42,338 bases of DNA, taken from assembly GCA_937920635.1 (NCBI GenBank), contig CAKZUE010000064.1, positions 1-42,338 on the forward strand, read 5' to 3'. The notes beneath the pieces are model-generated. The model was not told the DNA's origin and made no database searches. It was given only the letters and a program-made list of their open reading frames with translations. The DNA comes from an uncultured Bryobacteraceae bacterium. Its GTDB lineage: Bacteria > Acidobacteriota > Terriglobia > Bryobacterales > Bryobacteraceae. Positions 16,501-24,431 of this stretch are shown here, piece by piece; the stretch's first letter is position 1; each line of letters opens with the position of its first letter. A program made the position numbers and the translations under genes.

Positions 16501-18163
16501 ACTGAAGGATTACGCCAGGTTTCTGAGGGCCATTGGTGTCCGGGAAGCTCCAGACAACCGTGACTTCCTTAACGTGATTCGACAAATCTCAGAGGAATTC
16601 GGCGCCGCCGGCAAACCATTGGACGGCGAGGCGCATTCGGTTCTGATGGCGTGCTGGCGGGGTCTCAGCCAGGCTCTTCTGAAAGGGACGATCTCCAGCA
16701 GCGAATTACAGGCGCTTCACGACGTCAGGTGCATCCCAGACAAAGCGGGGCTTCTAAATCGGCCAGACTGGATGTTCTTTGAGAACCGCGCAGGTCTCGC
16801 CGACAAGTTCGGGAGCTTCTTGTTGCGAAATGTCATTCCCCGTCCTCTGGACACCGGGGATGCGCTGGCCACTGCGGGCGTGCGCCCTCTGGGAACAGCA
16901 GTCGTCGTCGATCCCCTGAAGTGTCGCAACAGGATCAACGACCCGGAGCTGCGCGCGCATATTCTCTCGCGTCGGAATGAGATCGCTCGGGTACTGGATG
17001 CGCCGGGGGCAGAGGGTGGTACCAGCGGTGTCCTGGAAAGATTGACCAAAATTCAGTGCTGCGTCGCCGAGTCGATCAAGATTAGGTATCGGCTCAGTGC
17101 CTTCGACCAGGAGCGGAACAGTGACCCGGAACACGTGCCCGCTCTGTACCTGCCTGCGGAGAATTCCCTCGTGTATGCGCAACGCGATGACAGCAGGCCA
17201 TGGGCGTCCATCGCCCGGGAACTCGCAATCGCGCTCTACCCTGATGATGACCCTGGCCGCTTTGCCGCAGGCCTGAAAGAAGTCCTCGCTGCACAGACAC
17301 CGGAGGCTGCCGCCGCGGTCCTGGACGAGCTTGGTTACGCTCGGTTGGATACCCGCGTGCCTCCGCCGGTTGTGAGCGGGAACACGGTGGACGGCCTGGG
17401 AACCGGCACCACTCAAGAGACCGCTGGATCCCAGAAAGACGAGCCGCCCAGAGAGTCACCTAATTCGAAATCTTCCGAGGATGGCCATTCGCGTCCTTTC
17501 GGACCGGCTGCCCCAACAGAAGCGCCTTCCGAGAATCCGCCAAGTGACGACAGACCAACTGGCGGAGGGACTGCCAGCGGCGGCCTCGGTTCGAAGGGAA
17601 CCAGCCCCCCTGGCTCAGGCCAACCGGCCGACCCCACGCCAATTCGACCCCCTGGAGCTCGACGCCGCTTCATCTCCTACGTGGCCGTCGAACCTGACGA
17701 GAAGGAACCGGATCCCGACACAATCGATTCTCAGCAAAGAAAGGATCTGGAAGAGGCAGCCATCAGTTATATTCTCAGGGTTGAGCCACAACTAAGACGC
17801 ATGCCGGACAACAACCCCGGTTTCGACCTCTTCGAACCGGACGAGCAAGGTCAGCCGAGGCGCTGGGTCGAAGTGAAGGCAATGACGGAAGGTCTGTGGG
17901 ACAGGCCTGTCGGCATGACATACAAGCAGTTCAGCTGCGCCCAGCAACATGGGAAAGCCTTTTGGCTCTATGTGGTGGAGCTGGCCGGCACTCCGGAAGC
18001 ACGAATCCTTCGAATTCAGGATCCGGCAGGCAAGGCTCGGACATTCACGTTCGATGAAGGTTGGCGGGAGGTGGCGGAAATTGACGGCGGGAAGAACGAG
18101 CAACGGCACGAAGAGCAAGAATCCGCAAATCCGGATCAGTGGCAGCACGCCGATTCTGCTTGA
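13592..18163 (+). CDS. Sacsin/NO VEIN-like GHKL ATPase with C-terminal DUF3883 nuclease-like domain
   Basis: The 1523-residue protein opens with a Bergerat-fold ATPase of sacsin type: N-box HELIQNADDA (32-41; Glu33, Asn37), DLIVDNDGVF (55-64, Asp61-Gly62) and lid motif GAFGIGFIAVYQITD (108-122). Cysteine clusters (ECAWKHD..RCDFH at 74-90 and CRGCSSC soon after) may bind metal. A long mostly helical middle of about 1150 residues has no named domain. A low-complexity Gly/Pro/Ser linker precedes the last 145 residues, a DUF3883 (NOV_C) domain with a PD-(D/E)xK-like core: GFDL (Asp1412) and VEVK (Glu1427, Lys1429). The same end-to-end design occurs in plant NO VEIN. Function in bacteria is unproven; ATP-driven conformational control of a nuclease in anti-phage defence is an inference. 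The ATG at 13592 fits the aagggg site better than GTG at 13580. The gene stands alone and looks less GC-rich than its neighbours. Confidence 0.85.
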   Translation: MPAPNFLSKGIDYLGDLGAKLRDLQGFKTLIHELIQNADDAETASSMTFSVGDEDLIVDNDGVFSECPDVTTEECAWKHDGIHNYRCDFHRFRRVASGDKRGQEGTTGAFGIGFIAVYQITDEPELISRGHHWKLHENRPESERIEVCRGCSSCRQPGLPGTRFIFPWAKNPESEMRRRLGAEAVPADSPDRFLRELRVSLPTAMLFLKRLREIAVFRNGERVQRLERLDDGDSLILSSGEPEADQVWHIIKGDFAAAADQLRTTFPGKIEEKRSPAVKLAISATEPGAGLLCACLPTEQDVGLPFHLNADFYTSNDRKRIILAEDYQSKWNREAIKAAALALGDHVARLLNLIGHKPFWAMMERLHELASGVERGRAEPVLADFWKYSLPVLQTKPVIWTSTGEWATVAQSCLLLQKDEAEALEVLEALNLRVTHEDLRPHHNLLRSKAVGVPVLDVHRISQALSNLGLEGRKTLSEFPPGLRPEARRKLLWKELGLLLDRRSSEGAKDADARQISKIALAPGRDEALWPCEEIFRADPDTISLFGKLELGIPFLKEEPDFPPQLAQLCRPFDVQAAIEVLDSDGKLKLEELWSRGRLPLPDLFAWFENEREQILSRRKLKEVLASLPLFPSAGRLRPLTDLLLPGNFDDPLHVADLVDLSVVGDRKRFLRDLGARDLNFPQYACSVLPRVLADPALSSGKKREAVLLLATRLGEVKEDDSVRHALRSCDLVECRDHRFRQAALCYFDEQAVQDCLGDSASIAVLPKMHRAAVRDLYEWLGVASQPRLEDIVARIRKLTEKRPSPDAKQQVQRIFAHLGKSIKENEEDCFPLEPLKGIRWLPARGKADRWYAPDELYADYQAHLFESQALILDLPNPDQRASKELLVFLGVHLTPEPALVVKHLLHHASLGVAVNTGVYNFLNDKAGDPALAQLRGKACLWLGDAYRSPDELFWGEHPFGRYRWRLGDQLKDYARFLRAIGVREAPDNRDFLNVIRQISEEFGAAGKPLDGEAHSVLMACWRGLSQALLKGTISSSELQALHDVRCIPDKAGLLNRPDWMFFENRAGLADKFGSFLLRNVIPRPLDTGDALATAGVRPLGTAVVVDPLKCRNRINDPELRAHILSRRNEIARVLDAPGAEGGTSGVLERLTKIQCCVAESIKIRYRLSAFDQERNSDPEHVPALYLPAENSLVYAQRDDSRPWASIARELAIALYPDDDPGRFAAGLKEVLAAQTPEAAAAVLDELGYARLDTRVPPPVVSGNTVDGLGTGTTQETAGSQKDEPPRESPNSKSSEDGHSRPFGPAAPTEAPSENPPSDDRPTGGGTASGGLGSKGTSPPGSGQPADPTPIRPPGARRRFISYVAVEPDEKEPDPDTIDSQQRKDLEEAAISYILRVEPQLRRMPDNNPGFDLFEPDEQGQPRRWVEVKAMTEGLWDRPVGMTYKQFSCAQQHGKAFWLYVVELAGTPEARILRIQDPAGKARTFTFDEGWREVAEIDGGKNEQRHEEQESANPDQWQHADSA

Positions 18164-18171
18164 CCCTCCGA

Positions 18172-18193
18172 ACCTGACCGCCAGCAATCAGGT
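18172..18193 (+). terminator. Weak hairpin after the sacsin-like gene
   Basis: ACCTGA and TCAGGT pair across a 10-base loop starting 9 bases after the stop codon, followed by cagttta. The stem is only 6 bp and the T-run is short, so termination here is uncertain. Confidence 0.25.
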
Positions 18194-18367
18194 CAGTTTA
18201 GGACCCCTTTCACAGGCTTCCCAATCACTCCGGAAAATCAGCGAAGCGTCTCTGGCCGGGAGGTCCGCACGGGCGCTTTGCTCTCATCGATGGCGCACCG
18301 GCGGTCTCCGGCCCTCAGGTTTTACAATGCCGGCATCCTCCATGGCGCACGCCGCCCCGCGCGCCCC

Positions 18368-19321
18368 TTACTGCTTCGTGTTCCGCGGGCGTCCTCCGGG
18401 CGAGGTCCAGCCCGGCGGCGGGTTGTATTCCGGCCGCGTTTTCACTTCCGTGGCGGTCGGGAAATCCGGTGGAACCTTCTGCGTCACCCTGCCCGTCGCC
18501 GCCCACTCCGTGCCCCGCTGGAACGTGGCGATGAAGCCCACGCAGTTCATCGCCGCAATGTCATGGCCGAGCACGGTGTGAAACACCCGGCCCTTGCCGT
18601 ATTCAATCGCCATCAGGATCGGCTCCTCCCGGTCCGTCCCGCGGTTGGCGGGATCCGACCAGGCGATCGACAGCATCGTCATCTTTTCACCCGGTCCGCG
18701 CATGTGCGCATAAAGCTCATCGGCGGCGTGCATCCACTCCTCCGGCAGCCCTTCCGTCACTGGATGGTGGCGCACAAAATTACGGATCCTGAACGGCAGC
18801 CGCGCCCCGTGGCTGCCCGCCGGCCCCGGCGTTGTGTCGCTGATCACCTTGCCGTCCTTCACATACCAGTAAGGGCCATGCTTCTCCGTGCGCCCGCGCC
18901 AGCCGCCGACGCCGATCATGAGGTTGTACTCGCGCCAGTTCGGAAACGCGTTATCGGCCGCATGAACACTGACAAACCCGCCGCCATTGCGCACATAGGC
19001 TTCGAACGAAGCCTTCAGCTCATCCGGCCAGCGCTCGTCCGGCGCATCGTAGTTGCCCACCACAGCCTTGTATTTGCTCCATTCGGGGCGGAAATTCGAG
19101 AAATCTCCGCCCTTCGGAGGCGCGACCACCACAGTGACCTCGAACAGCCCCGTCTCCTCGAGCATCCGCTTCAGATACGGCGTCGTCTCTTCCCACGCAT
19201 GGTAGGGCCCGCCCTGCTCGCCGGTCAGAATCATCACCGGAATCTTCGGATCGGCCGCCTGCGCGGCAGGAATGACCAAATTTGCTATGGCTGCGAAAGA
19301 AAGAACCAGTAAGCGAAACAT
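18368..19321 (-). CDS. Exported ThuA-domain protein (trehalose-utilisation family)
   Basis: The 317-residue protein starts at the ATG at 19321, with AAGGAG seven bases upstream on the minus strand; a GTG six codons earlier is less likely because it would overlap that site. Residues 1-22 are a signal peptide ending AQA. The rest is a ThuA domain (type-1 glutamine-amidotransferase-like fold): ILTGEQGGPYHAWEETTPYLKRML near the start, GGGFVSVHAADNAF in the middle and YGKGRVFHTVLGHD near the end. ThuA proteins are linked with sugar metabolism but their reaction is unproven; Acidobacteriota and Planctomycetota have many exported copies. A TAGAAT at 19345-19350 (minus strand) is a plausible -10 box. 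Confidence 0.9.
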   Translation of the reverse strand: MFRLLVLSFAAIANLVIPAAQAADPKIPVMILTGEQGGPYHAWEETTPYLKRMLEETGLFEVTVVVAPPKGGDFSNFRPEWSKYKAVVGNYDAPDERWPDELKASFEAYVRNGGGFVSVHAADNAFPNWREYNLMIGVGGWRGRTEKHGPYWYVKDGKVISDTTPGPAGSHGARLPFRIRNFVRHHPVTEGLPEEWMHAADELYAHMRGPGEKMTMLSIAWSDPANRGTDREEPILMAIEYGKGRVFHTVLGHDIAAMNCVGFIATFQRGTEWAATGRVTQKVPPDFPTATEVKTRPEYNPPPGWTSPGGRPRNTKQ

Positions 19322-19425
19322 CGCGACGCTCCTTGTCACGCCTTGATTCTACACACTTGGCAGGATACGCGCGGCGCCGCCCGTCATCGCGCGCCGGCCA
19401 CGCCGTTCTCCGCGATTCGCGCCAG

Positions 19426-19560
19426 TCAGCTCCGCCGGTGGATGCGCCAGGCGGGCAACGGAAACGCCGCTCCCAGCAACACGAGCTTCGCCGGCTCAAG
19501 CGTGTCGCGGCGAAAAGGAAAATACGGCAATCCTGCCAGCACCAATGCGCCTGCTGCCGC
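19426..19560 (-). pseudogene. Possible remnant of a membrane polymerase/ligase N-terminus
   Basis: On the minus strand 44 residues read ALVLAGLPYFPFRRDT then LEPAKLVLLGAAFPLPAW before a stop. This resembles the N-terminal first membrane segment of O-antigen ligase-type proteins (LPxxxxPxxYDxxELPKxALL). Nothing downstream continues the protein. Homology by eye only; chance is possible. Confidence 0.15.
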
Positions 19561-19829
19561 GCGATTCTCCCTGTCTTTCCGATTCCTGCCTGCCCAGGCT
19601 TCCTGCTCTCGAGCCGGCGCTCCCGCGCCGCAACACTGCCTCCGCCTTCTGTCCACCATATCCTCCTCCTGGTGGTCGTGTGAAAGCAGTGTGCGGGATC
19701 TCCAAGCCGCAGGCAAGGCTTCTGTGGCTCGCCACGGCCGCATTCCTGGCGCTCGAGGACGGCAAAGCCAGAACGCTCCCAGACAGGCTGCCCGTCCGTA
19801 GCGTCAGCGCCGGGGATCGCACACAAATG

Positions 19830-20018
19830 TCAGGAGCCCGTCAATTCCGCCGCCGCCATCACCGCCGCCAGCAGCCCCAGCCCCACCAGCGCCATCGACG
19901 ACGGCTCCGGAATCTCGCCGCCCGCTTCGGAAATGCCGGCCAGCCCCCATGGATGGATCAAATACCAGGCTGCGGGACGGCAGCCGCCTGCTGCTATACT
20001 GCGCCCGTGTTCGAGCAT
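19830..20018 (-). pseudogene. Orphan PEP-CTERM tail (remnant of an exosortase substrate)
   Basis: The last 30 or so residues of this 62-codon frame read GGEIPEPSSMALVGLGLL plus AAVMAAAEL: the PEP motif followed by one hydrophobic segment that defines the PEP-CTERM sorting signal cut by exosortase. The usual basic ending is missing (it ends TGS), and there is no signal peptide or passenger domain upstream on that strand. It is best seen as the 3' end of a decayed gene. It overlaps the start of the next plus-strand gene. Confidence 0.5.
19995..20000 (+). promoter_or_regulatory. -10-like TATACT immediately before a start codon
   Basis: TATACT ends 6 bases before the GTG at 20007, the distance expected between a -10 box and the transcription start. 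No ribosome site is visible, so a leaderless transcript starting at or near the GTG is plausible. No good -35 was found. Confidence 0.35.
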
Positions 20019-20747
20019 ATTCTAATCGCCGACTGGAGCGCCCGCGCGCGCCCCGCACCAGCCCGCCCCGCACGGGACGCCATCTGGTGGCACGCCACCT
20101 GGCTCGGCGAGCCCCGCTACTGCCGCTCGCAGAAGGAGGCGGAACAGCAGATCCGCTCTGCGCTCCAGCAGGCCCCCGGCCGCGTTCTGGCGGGCTTCGA
20201 TTTCTGCTTCGCCCTGCCCGCGTGGGCCATGCACAAGTTGGGCGGATGGCGGCGGCTCTGGAGCCTGCTCGAGCAACTCGCAGCCCTCGGTCCGATGCAC
20301 GCCGCCCGGGAGCTGAACCGCCTTCTGGGCGGAGGCTCCAGCGGCCCCTTCTGGGGGCTGCCCGAAATGCCGCGCAAGCCCCGCCCGTATCTCTGGACCG
20401 AATTCCGCGAATGCGAACTGCGGCTGAAGCAGCGCGGGCTGCACCCCAAACCGGTCTTTCAGCTCCGGGGAGCAGGCGCCGTGGGCGCCCAATCCCTCCT
20501 CGGCATCGCCGCCCTGGAGCGCCTGCGCCGCAAGACGCGCGCGCGTGTCTGGCCCTTCGAGCCCGTCGACGAGGCACGCATCGTGATGGCCGAAGTCTGG
20601 CCCGCCCTGCTCGGACGTCCGCCCGCCGCGGAGCCCATCCCGGACCGCTGGCAGGTGGCGCAGCTCTCGCGCCGGCTGTCCGGAACACGCCTGCCGCCGG
20701 TACCGAAGGAGGCTCGCCGGGAAGGCTGGGTTCTGGAACTTCCCTGA
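20007..20747 (+). CDS. Conserved protein of unknown function (DWSA motif)
   Basis: This 246-residue protein starts at the GTG at 20007, giving VFEHILIADWSA. The ADWSA start followed by DAIWWHATW and VLAGFDFCFALP suggests an RNase H-like or DUF429-like fold with an early Asp. I recall related proteins annotated as cobalamin or molybdopterin proteins without experimental support, so no function is assigned. The middle is rich in Trp and Arg, and the C-terminus RREGWVLELP is clean. It is followed 41 bases later by purS. The open frame continues far upstream, but that part is arginine/proline-rich shadow. Confidence 0.65.
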   Translation: MFEHILIADWSARARPAPARPARDAIWWHATWLGEPRYCRSQKEAEQQIRSALQQAPGRVLAGFDFCFALPAWAMHKLGGWRRLWSLLEQLAALGPMHAARELNRLLGGGSSGPFWGLPEMPRKPRPYLWTEFRECELRLKQRGLHPKPVFQLRGAGAVGAQSLLGIAALERLRRKTRARVWPFEPVDEARIVMAEVWPALLGRPPAAEPIPDRWQVAQLSRRLSGTRLPPVPKEARREGWVLELP

Positions 20748-20771
20748 AGGTTGGCTCGCCGGAGAATCCGC

Positions 20772-20777
20772 TACACT
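20772..20777 (+). promoter_or_regulatory. -10-like TACACT before purS
   Basis: TACACT ends 11 bases before the purS ATG, implying an mRNA leader of only about five bases. There is no Shine-Dalgarno. It supports a separate promoter for the purS-glmS group. Confidence 0.3.
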
Positions 20778-20788
20778 GACCTTAAGTC

Positions 20789-21034
20789 ATGAAGGCTCTC
20801 GTCTACGTCACCCTGAAAAAGACGGTGCTCGACCCGCAGGGGGCCACCATCGCCCGCGCCTTGCAGGGCATGGGCCACCCGGAGATCGCCTCGGTGCGGC
20901 AGGGCAAGTTCTTCGAGATTGAAATCGAGGGCATGGATGCGGCGCAAGCCCGCCCCATGCTCGAAAGAATCGCCGAGGACGTGCTCTCCAATCCCGTGAT
21001 CGAGGAGTTCCGCGTCGAACTGCTCCAGGACTGA
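20789..21034 (+). CDS. purS: Phosphoribosylformylglycinamidine synthase, PurS subunit
   Basis: The 81-residue protein is the small bridging subunit of the three-part FGAM synthase (PurS, PurQ, PurL) in purine synthesis; it helps pass ammonia from PurQ to PurL. The N-terminus KALVYVTLKKTVLDPQGATI, the GKFFEIEIEG segment (about 40-49) and the C-terminus NPVIEEFRVEL are typical, and length is exact. purQ and purL are not adjacent here; the next gene is glmS, another glutamine-using enzyme, 63 bases on. Confidence 0.95.
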   Translation: MKALVYVTLKKTVLDPQGATIARALQGMGHPEIASVRQGKFFEIEIEGMDAAQARPMLERIAEDVLSNPVIEEFRVELLQD

Positions 21035-21097
21035 GCGGCCCGGCCAGCGGGCACCGCGGGGAGACGGCGGACCGAGCAGAGGAGGCATCGCTCTGTC

Positions 21098-22951
21098 ATG
21101 TGTGGCATAGTCGGCTACATCGGCCCCAGAAAACCCCTGCCCATCCTGATGGACGGGCTGCGCAGGCTTGAATACCGCGGCTATGACTCCGCTGGACTGG
21201 CGGTCATCGATCACGATGGGCGGCTCGAGATCCGGCGCGCCTCCGGCAAGCTGCACAACCTGGAAGAGAGCCTCCGCCTCTCTCCCGCTGACGGATGGTA
21301 CGGCATCGGCCATACCCGTTGGGCCACCCACGGCCGTCCTACCGAGGAAAACGCCCACCCGCACCGCGACAGCCTGGGCAATATAGTCGTCGTCCACAAC
21401 GGAATCATCGAGAATTACCTGGAATTAAAATCGGAGCTCGAATCCCTGGAACACGTCTTTGAAACGGAAACGGATACCGAAATTATTCCCCATCTGATTG
21501 AACAGAATTTCCAGGGAAACCTCGAAGAGGCAGTGCGGCAGGCTGTGGCGCGGATGAAGGGGATCTTCGCCATCGCCGTCATCTCGCGTCTCGATCCCGG
21601 CAAGATTGTCGCCGCCCGCCAGGGGCCTCCCATCGTCGTTGGCATCGGCCAGGAGGAGTACTTCGTCGCCAGCGATATTCCCGCCATTCTCAGCCACACG
21701 CGCGACGTGTTCTTCCTCCAGGACGGAGACATGGCCATCCTCGCTCCGTCCGGCGTGCGCCTCACCGATTTCGCCGGCAGGCCCGTGCAGCGGAATCTTT
21801 CGCGAATCCTCTGGGACCCGGTTCTGGCGGAAAAAGGCGGGTACCGCCACTTCATGCTCAAGGAGATTTTTGAGCAGCCGCGGGCTGTCCGGGACACCAT
21901 TACCAACCGTATCGGCCAGGATAGCGGGCGTGTTTTTCTCGACGAAATGCAGATTTCTCCCGACCAGTTCCGCTCGTTCCGCAGCGTGCGGATCGTGGCC
22001 TGCGGCACGTCGTGGCATGCGGCACTGGTCGGCAAGTTCATGATCGAGCGGCTGGCCCGCCTGCCCGTCGAGGTCGACTACGGCAGCGAGTTCCGCTACC
22101 GCGATCCGCTGGTCGGCCCCGAAACCCTCACGATCCTCATCTCCCAGTCCGGCGAAACCGCCGACACGCTCGCGGCCCAGAGAGAGGCCAAGCGGAAGGG
22201 TTCGCCCACTCTCTCCATTTGCAACGTCATGGGCGCAATGATTTCCCGCGAAGCCGCCGGGGTGCTCATGACCCACGCCGGGCCGGAGATCGGCGTCGCC
22301 TCCACCAAGGCTTTCACCGCCCAGCTCGCGGCTTTGTTTCTGCTGGCCCTTTACCTCGGGCAGGTGCGCGGCGAAATCGATGCGGCCACCTCCAGAACAC
22401 TCGCCCGCCAACTGCTCGCCATCCCCGCCCGGATGGAGCGGCTCCTCTCGCAGGACGAGCCCTATGACGAACTGGTCAAGCATCTGTTCAAAGCTTCCGA
22501 CTTCCTCTACCTCGGCCGCGGCATTCACTACCCCATCGCGCTGGAAGGCGCGCTGAAGCTGAAGGAAATCTCCTACATTCACGCTGAAGGCTATCCCGCG
22601 GGCGAAATGAAGCACGGCCCCAATGCGCTCATCGATGAAACGCTGCCCGTGGTCGTCATCGCCACGGCGGATCCTTCGGATCCGGCCAGCCTGATGAGGT
22701 TCGAGAAGACGCTCTCCAACATCGAGGAGGTGAAAGCGCGCGGCGGGCGCGTGCTCTGCATCGCTGCCGAAGGCATGGATGCCGCCGCCCGCCACAGCGA
22801 CGACGTGCTGTGGGTGCCGCCCGCCCCCGAGCTCCTGCTGCCGCTGCTCGAAGTCATTCCGCTCCAGTTGCTCGCCTACCATATCGCCGTCCGCCGCGGC
22901 TGCGACGTCGACCAGCCGCGCAATCTCGCCAAGAGCGTCACCGTGGAATGA
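21098..22951 (+). CDS. glmS: Glutamine-fructose-6-phosphate aminotransferase
   Basis: The 617-residue enzyme makes glucosamine-6-phosphate for peptidoglycan and lipopolysaccharide. The N-terminal class II amidotransferase domain begins at Cys2 (MCGIVGYIG), the nucleophile, with [12 protein letters not shown] near 24-35. Two SIS sugar-binding domains follow: [12 protein letters not shown] and [12 protein letters not shown] in the first, and a second containing [36 protein letters not shown]. The C-terminus [13 protein letters not shown] is canonical. A gaggagg site lies 14 bases upstream of the ATG. No glmS ribozyme-like stretch fits in the 63-base leader. Confidence 0.98.
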   Translation: MCGIVGYIGPRKPLPILMDGLRRLEYRGYDSAGLAVIDHDGRLEIRRASGKLHNLEESLRLSPADGWYGIGHTRWATHGRPTEENAHPHRDSLGNIVVVHNGIIENYLELKSELESLEHVFETETDTEIIPHLIEQNFQGNLEEAVRQAVARMKGIFAIAVISRLDPGKIVAARQGPPIVVGIGQEEYFVASDIPAILSHTRDVFFLQDGDMAILAPSGVRLTDFAGRPVQRNLSRILWDPVLAEKGGYRHFMLKEIFEQPRAVRDTITNRIGQDSGRVFLDEMQISPDQFRSFRSVRIVACGTSWHAALVGKFMIERLARLPVEVDYGSEFRYRDPLVGPETLTILISQSGETADTLAAQREAKRKGSPTLSICNVMGAMISREAAGVLMTHAGPEIGVASTKAFTAQLAALFLLALYLGQVRGEIDAATSRTLARQLLAIPARMERLLSQDEPYDELVKHLFKASDFLYLGRGIHYPIALEGALKLKEISYIHAEGYPAGEMKHGPNALIDETLPVVVIATADPSDPASLMRFEKTLSNIEEVKARGGRVLCIAAEGMDAAARHSDDVLWVPPAPELLLPLLEVIPLQLLAYHIAVRRGCDVDQPRNLAKSVTVE

Positions 22952-23376
22952 GCATGCGCCAGGCGCATCACGAGTTCCGCATCCCCAGCCGCGGCCCAGC
23001 GCTCCACGAATTCACCAGCCAGGTGGAGTCCTGGGTGCGCTCCACGGGCATCCGCGACGGCCTGCTCACCCTGTTCTGCCGCCACACTTCAGCCTCCCTG
23101 TTGATCCAGGAGAACGCCGACCCGGACGTGCAAACCGATCTGCTCCGCTACTTCTCCCGCATCGCCCCAGAAGATCCGCACGCTTATGTGCACACCATTG
23201 AGGGGCCCGACGACATGCCCGCGCATCTGAAAACAGCGCTCACGCAGGTCCAGTTGTCGATCCCCGTGCGCAACGCCAGCCCGGTGCTCGGCACGTGGCA
23301 GGGCATTTATCTGTTCGAACACCGCCGGGGCTCGCACGTGCGCTCGGTCGCCGCCCACCTCATCGGCGAGCCGTAG
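22948..23376 (+). CDS. YjbQ family protein (UPF0047)
   Basis: The 142-residue protein overlaps the glmS stop by 4 bases (ATGA), so it is probably translated together with it. Family motifs are present: [20 protein letters not shown] (about 45-64) and [15 protein letters not shown] (about 112-126), containing the conserved His and Glu residues of the UPF0047 trimer. Database names call the family secondary thiamine-phosphate synthase because it complements E. coli thiE, but its native role is uncertain. Context with glmS does not clarify it. Confidence 0.92.
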   Translation: MSMRQAHHEFRIPSRGPALHEFTSQVESWVRSTGIRDGLLTLFCRHTSASLLIQENADPDVQTDLLRYFSRIAPEDPHAYVHTIEGPDDMPAHLKTALTQVQLSIPVRNASPVLGTWQGIYLFEHRRGSHVRSVAAHLIGEP

Positions 23377-23418
23377 CAGCGCCCGCCATGCGATAGGATA
23401 CAGGCGAAGGAGTCGGAC

Positions 23419-24384
23419 ATGGAATTCACGCGCCGCCAGTTCCTCGCCTACGCCGCAGCCGCGGCCGCCGCAACTGATATCGACGCCTCCACGGGAATGC
23501 CCATGCGGGCCCTCGGCAGCACGGGAGAAAGAGTGTCGCTGCTGGCCTTCGGCGCGGGCAGCCGCTGGCTCATGTACAAATCCGAAGACAAGGCCCTCGA
23601 AGCGCTCCACCGCGCTCTTCAGGCCGGCATCAACTACGTGGATTCCGCCGCCAGCTACGGCGAAGGCCAGAGCGAGCGCTGGATCGGCCAGTACCTGAAA
23701 TCGCAAAGGAAGAATTTTTTCCTCGTCACCAAGCTCGGCGGCGACCGCACCTACTCGGGCACGATGAAACTGCTCGAGCGCTCCCTGAAGAATCTCGGCG
23801 TCTCCCAGGTGGATCTGCTGCACATCCACTCCCTCGGCAGCCAGGAAGACCTCTCGCGCATCGAGGCGCCTGACGGGCAGCTCAAAGCCATGCTCCGCGC
23901 CAAAGAAGAGAAGATGGCGCGCTTCATCGGCGTCACCTGCCACACCGATCCGGCGGTGCTCAAGACGGCGCTCGAACGCCATCCCTTCGATTCGGTGCAG
24001 ATGGCGCTCAACATCGCCCAGATCGGCAACGCCCGGCCGTCGGACCGCGCCGGCGAAGGCATGACCGGCGCCTCCGGTTTCGAGGCAATCGCGATGCCCG
24101 TGGCGCTCAAGAAGAAGATCGGCCTGACCGCGATGAAAGTCTTCGCCCAGGAAAAACTCCTTGGCAAGGCGCCGCCGGAGATCCTCCTCCGCTACGCCAT
24201 GACGCTGCCGGTCTCGGCATGCGTGGTGGGCATGCCGCAGCTTGAGCATCTCGACTTCAACCTGCGTGTGGCCAAGGGCTTCAAGCCGCTTTCGGAAGAA
24301 GAAATGAAGAGCCTGCCGCGGAGCGTGAGCGCTTCGCTCCGCGCTTCCATCGACCGCTTCTTCGCCGATCACGTCGACGCCTGA
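23419..24384 (+). CDS. Exported aldo/keto reductase (Tat signal)
   Basis: The 321-residue oxidoreductase begins MEFTRRQFLAYAAAAAAA, a twin-arginine signal, behind a strong gaaggag site. The AKR barrel follows: MRALGSTGERVSLLAFG (about 30-46), INYVDSAASYGEGQSE (catalytic Asp and Tyr), FFLVTKLGG (catalytic Lys) and LLHIHSL in the usual His position. The C-terminal part of many NADP-binding AKRs is shortened. Tat-targeted AKRs are common in Acidobacteriota; substrate unknown. It follows yjbQ by 42 bases. A TAGGAT at about 23394 could be a -10 box of its own. Confidence 0.9.
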   Translation: MEFTRRQFLAYAAAAAAATDIDASTGMPMRALGSTGERVSLLAFGAGSRWLMYKSEDKALEALHRALQAGINYVDSAASYGEGQSERWIGQYLKSQRKNFFLVTKLGGDRTYSGTMKLLERSLKNLGVSQVDLLHIHSLGSQEDLSRIEAPDGQLKAMLRAKEEKMARFIGVTCHTDPAVLKTALERHPFDSVQMALNIAQIGNARPSDRAGEGMTGASGFEAIAMPVALKKKIGLTAMKVFAQEKLLGKAPPEILLRYAMTLPVSACVVGMPQLEHLDFNLRVAKGFKPLSEEEMKSLPRSVSASLRASIDRFFADHVDA

Positions 24385-24431
24385 AAAAGACCCCCGGCCG
24401 GGTCTGGAGAGGAAAGGTCCGCCGCCGCGCC

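Noticed and set aside
21035-21097. Possible glmS riboswitch/ribozyme
   Set aside because: The leader is only 63 bases, too short for the glmS ribozyme, and this element is mostly found in Firmicutes.
21425-22882. 485-codon frame antisense to glmS
   Set aside because: Shadow of a certain housekeeping gene; no homology visible.
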